DNA of 64,000 nt from Sphaerothrix epifaneia (GTDB lineage Bacteria; Cyanobacteriota; Cyanobacteriia; Phormidesmidales; Phormidesmidaceae). The number at the start of each line of letters is the position of its first letter. The first letter of the stretch is position 1. The position numbers and the translations under genes were made by a program. The notes below the pieces were generated by a model. It made no database searches and was not told where the DNA came from. It saw only the letters and a program-made list of their open reading frames with translations. This document shows positions 59,752 through 64,000 of this stretch, piece by piece. The stretch is taken from the NCBI RefSeq assembly GCF_042788235.1, contig NZ_JBHZOL010000085.1:1-64000 (forward strand). The letters run 5' to 3'.

Positions 59752-60456
59752 TTAGCTAACAAGTCCGGTACGCAGTGCCCGAACCGCAGCCTGGGTGCGA
59801 TCGCTAGCACTGAGCTTGTTGAGAATGTTGCAAACATGGGTTTTAACCGTGCCAACGGTAATATAAAGCTCTTCTGCGATCGCGGCATTGCTATAGCCCG
59901 CTACAATCAGCTCCAGCACTTCTAGCTCCCGCTCGGTCAACGGATAAGCCGCCAACACCTGTTCGTAGTCAGCTTGCCTATCACTAGCGCTACCATCGGC
60001 AGAACTGGCAATTTCTACCTGCTGCTGTTGGGCTTGGTTGAGTACAATCCGCGCAATCGTTGGATCAATCCAGGCGTTGCCTGCGTGCGTCACCCGAATA
60101 GCTTCGATCAACTGTTCAATATCAACGTCTTTGACACTATAAGAATCGGCTCCTGCCGCAAAAGCCGCCATCACCGCTTCTTCGTTGTCATGCATCGTCA
60201 AAATCAAAATTTTGGTGGTGGCAGTTTCATTTTGACTGGCTTTAAACTGACGCGTAATCTCAACGCCGTCCATATCAGGCAGACCAATATCCACCACGGC
60301 CACATCCGGCTGAATTTCGCGCAAAATACTCAGCCCTGCTTTACCGCTACTGGTTTCACCCACTACGGTCATATCGGGTTGCTGCTGCATTGCGGCTTTT
60401 AAGCCGACCCTTGTCAAGTCGTGGTCTTCGATTAAAACGATTCGGATGGTGTCCAT
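59752..60456 (-). CDS. NarL/LuxR-type response regulator, Rre1/Ycf29-like
   Basis: 234 residues from the ATG at 60456; an in-frame ATG 14 codons earlier lacks support. The receiver (1-125) has the pocket in IVLIEDHDLTRVG, phosphoacceptor Asp in AVVDIGLPDMDG, Thr in LILTMHD and Lys in DSYSVKDVD. GNAWIDPTIARIVL follows it. The LuxR helix-turn-helix at the end has LTERELEVLELIVAGYSN and TVGTVKTHVCNILNKL. The pattern matches Rre1/Ycf29 (Slr1783) of cyanobacteria and red-algal plastids, a partner of the kinase Hik2; the assignment is from memory of the family. Confidence 0.85.
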   Translation of the reverse strand: MDTIRIVLIEDHDLTRVGLKAAMQQQPDMTVVGETSSGKAGLSILREIQPDVAVVDIGLPDMDGVEITRQFKASQNETATTKILILTMHDNEEAVMAAFAAGADSYSVKDVDIEQLIEAIRVTHAGNAWIDPTIARIVLNQAQQQQVEIASSADGSASDRQADYEQVLAAYPLTERELEVLELIVAGYSNAAIAEELYITVGTVKTHVCNILNKLSASDRTQAAVRALRTGLVS

Positions 60457-60711
60457 AGCAAAAAATCTAGGGCTATTTTTGTAGAGGCGATCGCCCAAAG
60501 CTCATCTTTTACCTACGTGTAACATAAGCGTAGAGATGAAGTTTGTAACAACGCCTAACGACTGACAGGCTCAAAAGCTAGCTCAGCTCAGTTACTGCCG
60601 GATTTGACTGAGCGCTTTGTGCTCGTCCCCTAATTTTACTATTTCAGCTTGGTTTCCCACAATCAAATCGCTGTTGTGCCAAGCGGCTTTTAACACCGTA
60701 GAACCGCGACT

Positions 60712-61119
60712 TTAGGTAACGGCTTTCTTCTTTACCTTTGGAATGGCATCCGGATTGCGAACTTCAGGGATTTTATCTAGAACCGCTATCATGCCCGTAC
60801 GGCCTGTGTCGAGCTTCGCATCAGACAACAGATCCAACACCTTCACCGCAAATATCTCTTCAATCAACTCCCTAATTTCAGGTTGTAAGAGCCGCTCAAT
60901 TTTGCCATGAACCTCATCAGCCAGTTCAGTACTGCCGTCTTCAACGATCAGTTGTTCCGGCAAGGTCAAGGAGTCTTCTAAAACAATCGCTAGCTTTTGC
61001 TCAAACATCTGGCAGGTGACTTTACCAATTCGATGTCCAAGTCGATTGCGATAAAGCGCCTGCAGCTTTTGCGATAGATCACGTTCGAGTTGTCCAATCG
61101 TTTGCTCTTGACTGCTCAT
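60712..61119 (-). CDS. DUF2294 (MpsC-like) domain protein
   Basis: 135 soluble residues. The stretches VCQMFEQKLAIVLEDSLTLPE-like (seen as TCQMFEQKLAIVLEDS) and FAVKVLDLLSDAKLDTGRTG are typical of the DUF2294 family, named for MpsC, which was tied to bicarbonate uptake in Staphylococcus. Cyanobacteria often have several copies. The function here is not known. A basic tail ends the protein. The ATG start follows a 740-bp gap that separates it from the divergent PAS kinase. Confidence 0.82.
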   Translation of the reverse strand: MSSQEQTIGQLERDLSQKLQALYRNRLGHRIGKVTCQMFEQKLAIVLEDSLTLPEQLIVEDGSTELADEVHGKIERLLQPEIRELIEEIFAVKVLDLLSDAKLDTGRTGMIAVLDKIPEVRNPDAIPKVKKKAVT

Positions 61120-61859
61120 TTAGCGATTCCTCCCGATCTGGAAGTTCGCTGGAGAAACGGCTATTTTCCGAAACGCTATGGGTTTTAGCAGCAATGTCAA
61201 GCTCATAAGGGGTTCATTGAAAAGAAAAGTAATCGCTGCCGCTCAATACCTGTTTGGGCACAAAGCCTCAACAGATGAGCAGGCAGTAGCAGATGAAAAG
61301 TAAATTACAAGAACCTGAGCCAATGTATGACTGGCAGAAGAACTATTTAATACCGACGTCAAATAAATCTTTAGACAGATTTTGCTGGGGTGGGTTTGCT
61401 GCAGGTGCCTGCTGATCGAGTGACCCATAGCTCGCTGCTCGACGCCCGCTCTTGGGTAAACAATTTGACGAGTGCATTCAATTGAGACTCAAGAGACTCA
61501 AATTAGACTCAAAAATTAAACTCGAAACGATAGAGGTTGCTGACGCAGTTTCTGATGTTGCGACTTCAGGATGAATTTTCGGGTCTATAAAGAGAACGCT
61601 TTATCTGCCCATTATTGCTGAGCTAGGCGATCTCTATCTGTAGTCATACGCTGTGGGGCACTAAGGATGATTGAATTTTATGTAGACAAGGGCAAACTGA
61701 CTCTAGGGAATCTCCCCTAGAATGTTGGCGCTTGTACGTTTGCTGAAGCTTCTCTGGCATTTTTGCAACGGTTCCCGCTTGGTCAGCCTTTGCCAAATCC
61801 CGGACTATATAGCCCAGCCTTAAAGCGTTTAACTTCGAATTGTATTTCGTTAATGTTTT
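61120..61859. other. 740-bp divergent intergenic region
   Basis: The largest gap in the window. I see no coding, tRNA or terminator signal. It carries a set of short direct repeats near 61484-61526 and an AT-rich right end (61820-61858) that could be a promoter for the kinase gene, but no clear -35/-10 pair. An antisense reading at 61644-61928 crosses the kinase start and is rejected. Confidence 0.45.
61484..61526 (+). repeat. Short direct repeats (GACTCAA type)
   Basis: Four copies of a-ACTC-a/g: GAGACTCAA (61484-61492), GAGACTCAA (61493-61501), TTAGACTCAA (61503-61512) and TTAAACTCGAA (61516-61526). Spacing is 9-13 bp. It might be a regulator-binding array about 340 bp upstream of the kinase gene. 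Confidence 0.45.
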
Positions 61860-63638
61860 ATGGCTCAGTTTTCCGATGAGTTTCGCTCTCAAGAGGCGGC
61901 TGCGCGTAAGCAACTTGATGGCTTGCAAGATTGTTTAGTCGATAGTCAGGCTAAGTATCGGCGGCTGCAAGCCGATCACGAACAGACGACAGAGGCTTTA
62001 CGTCAGCAAGAGCTTTTTTTGCGCAGTATTTATAACAACGTCAGAGAAGCCATTTTTGTTGTAGATGTTCTACCGGATGGAGACTTTCGCTACGCTGGGT
62101 TTAATCCAGCGTCTGAGCGTTTGACTGGGCTATCGGCTGACCGGGTTATTGGTAAAGCGCCTGAAGATATTTTACCTGCTGCGGCAGCCGGAGCCGTGCG
62201 ATCGCGCTATCAAGCCTGCCTAGACCAAGGGAAAACAATTGAATACGAAGAAAAGCTGCCATTTTCGGGCAAAGAAACCTGGTGGCTCACCGTTCTCACG
62301 CCGCTGCGAGAAGCCGCTGCCATTCACCGCATTATTGGCGTCAGCCTCAACATCACTGAGCGCAAACAAATGGAGGTGCGCTTAGCCGCGCTAAACCAAG
62401 ACTTAGAAGCGCGGGTGGCTGCTCGAACGGCGGAGCTAGAGGTGGCTAATCAGCTTAAGGACACTTTGCTGCAGCGAGAACGGCATGCCAAAGCTGAAAT
62501 TGAAGCCGCCAGACAGGCTTTGAGTTTGAGCGAACAGCGCTATCGCTCTGTGGTAGACAATGTCCGCGAGGTGATTTTTCAGACAGATGTAGACGGGTGC
62601 TGGACATTTCTAAATGCTTCATGGCAGACGGTTTCTGGTTTTTCGCTGGCAGAAAGCTTAGGTCAGCCTTTTTGGCAGTACTTTCATGTTGAAGATCAGC
62701 CTTGGTGCCGCGATCGCTTGCAGCAGGTTAACCAGGTTGATCTGCAACAGCGGCGAGAAGTAAGGCTGCAAACTCAGACTGGCGATTTGCGCTGGGTAGA
62801 AATTGATATTCAGCCCAATTATGACGAAAGTGCAACTTTCACCGGGGCAGTTGGGGTGATTAATGACATCAGCGATCGCCGCCATGCTCAAGAAATGCTG
62901 GAGTCTAGAGCCAATGAACTGACTCAAATCAACACCCTGCTGTTACAGACAACAGCGCTGCTCGAACGTCGCAACCAAGAACTCGACCAGTTTGCCTATG
63001 TGGCTTCCCACGATCTCAAAGCACCTCTACGGGCGATCGCCAACCTTTCAACCTGGCTAGAAGAAGACTTAGGCGACCAGTTGCCAGCCGAGAGCCAAGA
63101 GCATATGCGGCTGATGCGAGGTCGGGTTCACCGTATGGAAGCCTTGATTGAGGGGCTTTTAGCCTATTCCCGCATTGGGCGCAAAGAAGTTCCTACAGAA
63201 ACTTTTTCGCTACAAGAGCTGCTAGAAGAAATTATCGATTCTCAAGCTCCTCCCGAAAATTGTGACATTCATCTCCAACCCGATCTGCCCACGTTGACCA
63301 CTAAGCGGCTGATCTTACGGCAAATTTTTTCCAACCTGCTCAGCAACGCCATCAAGTACAACGACAAGCCTCAAATTGAAGTAACTATTCAGTGCCAGGA
63401 TCGAGGCGAGCACTATGAATTTGCCGTCAGTGACAACGGCCCAGGAATTTCGCCTCAGTACCATGAGAAAATTTTTCAGGTTTTTCAAACGCTGGAGGCA
63501 CGCGACAAGACGGAAAGCACAGGTATTGGCTTATCCATTATCAAAAAGATTATCGATACCGAAGGAGAGGTCATTACGGTAGACTCTCAGTTGGGCCAGG
63601 GGTCAACGTTTCGCTTCACTTGGTCGAAGCAGCATTGA
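61860..63638 (+). CDS. Soluble PAS-PAS sensor histidine kinase
   Basis: 592 residues without a membrane segment. A short coiled coil opens the protein, then PAS (about 48-175), a coiled coil, a second PAS (about 222-350; VREVIFQTDVDGCWTFLNAS) and the kinase. HisKA has the His in YVASHDLKAPLRAI and the RVHRMEALIEGLLAYSRI helix, the type seen in phytochrome-like kinases. HATPase_c has NLLSNAIKYND, SDNGPGISP and STGIGLSIIKKI, all intact. It is followed by an Rcp1-type response regulator at the window edge, probably its partner. Confidence 0.9.
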   Translation: MAQFSDEFRSQEAAARKQLDGLQDCLVDSQAKYRRLQADHEQTTEALRQQELFLRSIYNNVREAIFVVDVLPDGDFRYAGFNPASERLTGLSADRVIGKAPEDILPAAAAGAVRSRYQACLDQGKTIEYEEKLPFSGKETWWLTVLTPLREAAAIHRIIGVSLNITERKQMEVRLAALNQDLEARVAARTAELEVANQLKDTLLQRERHAKAEIEAARQALSLSEQRYRSVVDNVREVIFQTDVDGCWTFLNASWQTVSGFSLAESLGQPFWQYFHVEDQPWCRDRLQQVNQVDLQQRREVRLQTQTGDLRWVEIDIQPNYDESATFTGAVGVINDISDRRHAQEMLESRANELTQINTLLLQTTALLERRNQELDQFAYVASHDLKAPLRAIANLSTWLEEDLGDQLPAESQEHMRLMRGRVHRMEALIEGLLAYSRIGRKEVPTETFSLQELLEEIIDSQAPPENCDIHLQPDLPTLTTKRLILRQIFSNLLSNAIKYNDKPQIEVTIQCQDRGEHYEFAVSDNGPGISPQYHEKIFQVFQTLEARDKTESTGIGLSIIKKIIDTEGEVITVDSQLGQGSTFRFTWSKQH

Positions 63639-63654
63639 AAGCGGCTTTTCAACT

Positions 63655-63778
63655 CACTCAGCGCTGAGCCATAAAGCTATGCCCCTACGGTTAAGCAACT
63701 TAAATGGCTGAAAGCTGCTGAAAGAGAGCTTTTTATTCTGACTTTAGGCTTTTGCCTTCAGCTATTAGCCAGTCAAAT
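63655..63778 (+). repeat. Dispersed intergenic repeat, copy 6
   Basis: AAAGCTATGCCCCTACGGTT, then AATGGCTGAAAGCTGCTGAA, then a GCTTTTTATTCTGACTTTAG tail. It lies between the kinase and the Rcp1-type regulator. Confidence 0.5.
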
Positions 63779-63896
63779 CTTGTCAATTTAGGGGGCGCAA
63801 AAGAAGAAGCTGTAGAGTCTATCCCCTAGCAGATAGGTATTGGGCATAAGAATTGATATAAAGGATGCAAACCCTTACTCAAAGCGACCGCGCCTC

Positions 63897-64000
63897 ATGG
63901 ACTCTAGAGCAATCAATATTTTGTTAGTAGAAGATGACGAAGTTGATGTCATGAATGTCAAGCGGGCTTTTAGAAAAAATAATATTGTGAATCCGCTTTA
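63897..64000 (+). CDS. Rcp1-type response regulator, N-terminal fragment
   Basis: 34 codons to the right edge. It reads MDSRAINILLVEDDEVDVMN, then VKRAFRKN. The L-L-V-E-D-D-E-V-D motif with the following acidic residue is typical of the Rcp1 family that partners phytochrome-like kinases. The phosphoacceptor Asp lies beyond the window. It starts 258 bp after the PAS kinase on the same strand, with a repeat copy between. Confidence 0.8.
   Translation, partial: MDSRAINILLVEDDEVDVMNVKRAFRKNNIVNPL

Noticed and set aside
61644..61928. Leftward open reading of 94 codons at the start of the PAS kinase
   Set aside because: Overlaps the kinase N-terminus; basic, unstructured product and no ribosome site.

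Overview
The window is chromosomal DNA of a cyanobacterium. The octamer GCGATCGC (HIP1) occurs throughout. It also carries a tocopherol cyclase, the Rubisco assembly factor Raf1, a CGLD27 protein, a cyanobacterial group 2 sigma factor, a Ycf29/Rre1-like regulator, a Psb35-like small membrane protein and several giant multidomain signalling proteins. The genus cannot be fixed from sequence alone; the protein set looks like a Leptolyngbya/Nodosilinea/Phormidesmis-type lineage (inference). I see no phage, transposase or CRISPR array.

Left part (1-20000): the start of a PLP-dependent dehydratase, pyrG, an MscS channel, a periplasmic N-acetylmuramoyl-alanine amidase, rnc, and a 1357-residue P-loop/TPR protein with a damaged Walker B motif. 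tRNA-Arg(CCU) and tocopherol cyclase follow. Next comes a four-gene leftward block (12265-15939) of secreted or membrane proteins of unknown function, headed by an inverted repeat that resembles a cyanobacterial LexA operator. Then come an MlaE-type permease, a DUF3386 protein, raf1 with a small downstream gene, and tRNA-Ala(GGC).

Signalling block (20159-29388): five consecutive rightward two-component genes. They are a REC-wHTH-Hpt-REC-REC-GGDEF protein, a PAS histidine kinase, a one-domain response regulator, a sensor kinase with a PhnD-like periplasmic domain and two receivers, and a REC-histidine kinase. Three of the receivers in this block have lost the phosphoacceptor aspartate (to Thr, Asn and Glu), which suggests a phosphorelay that uses pseudo-receivers. 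After it come cydAB (cytochrome bd oxidase), a YgjP-type metallopeptidase, a Fur-family regulator and a 24-residue membrane peptide.

Origin: dnaN (leftward) and an acetoacetate-decarboxylase-like gene (rightward) flank a 512-bp gap. It holds nine full or near matches to the DnaA box, an AT-rich tract and a TAG trinucleotide run beside a box pair. This is almost certainly chromosomal oriC, with an arrangement like the DnaA-trio unwinding element.

Right part (35655-64000): an ADC-like/FAD-oxidoreductase pair; a 1797-residue Ser/Thr kinase-ATPase-GAF-adenylate cyclase; a GspC/PilP-like protein with a TIGR04376-type protein; a TPR protein; map; MarC; PPK2; DUF362 and DUF554 proteins; initiator tRNA-fMet; an asparaginase-CGLD27-rsfS-yqeK block; a stress-type membrane protein; a group 2 sigma factor; the Psb35-like gene; the Rre1-like regulator; a DUF2294 protein; and a PAS histidine kinase followed at the edge by an Rcp1-type response regulator. 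A family of roughly 60-120 bp imperfect palindromic repeats is scattered through at least ten intergenic gaps.
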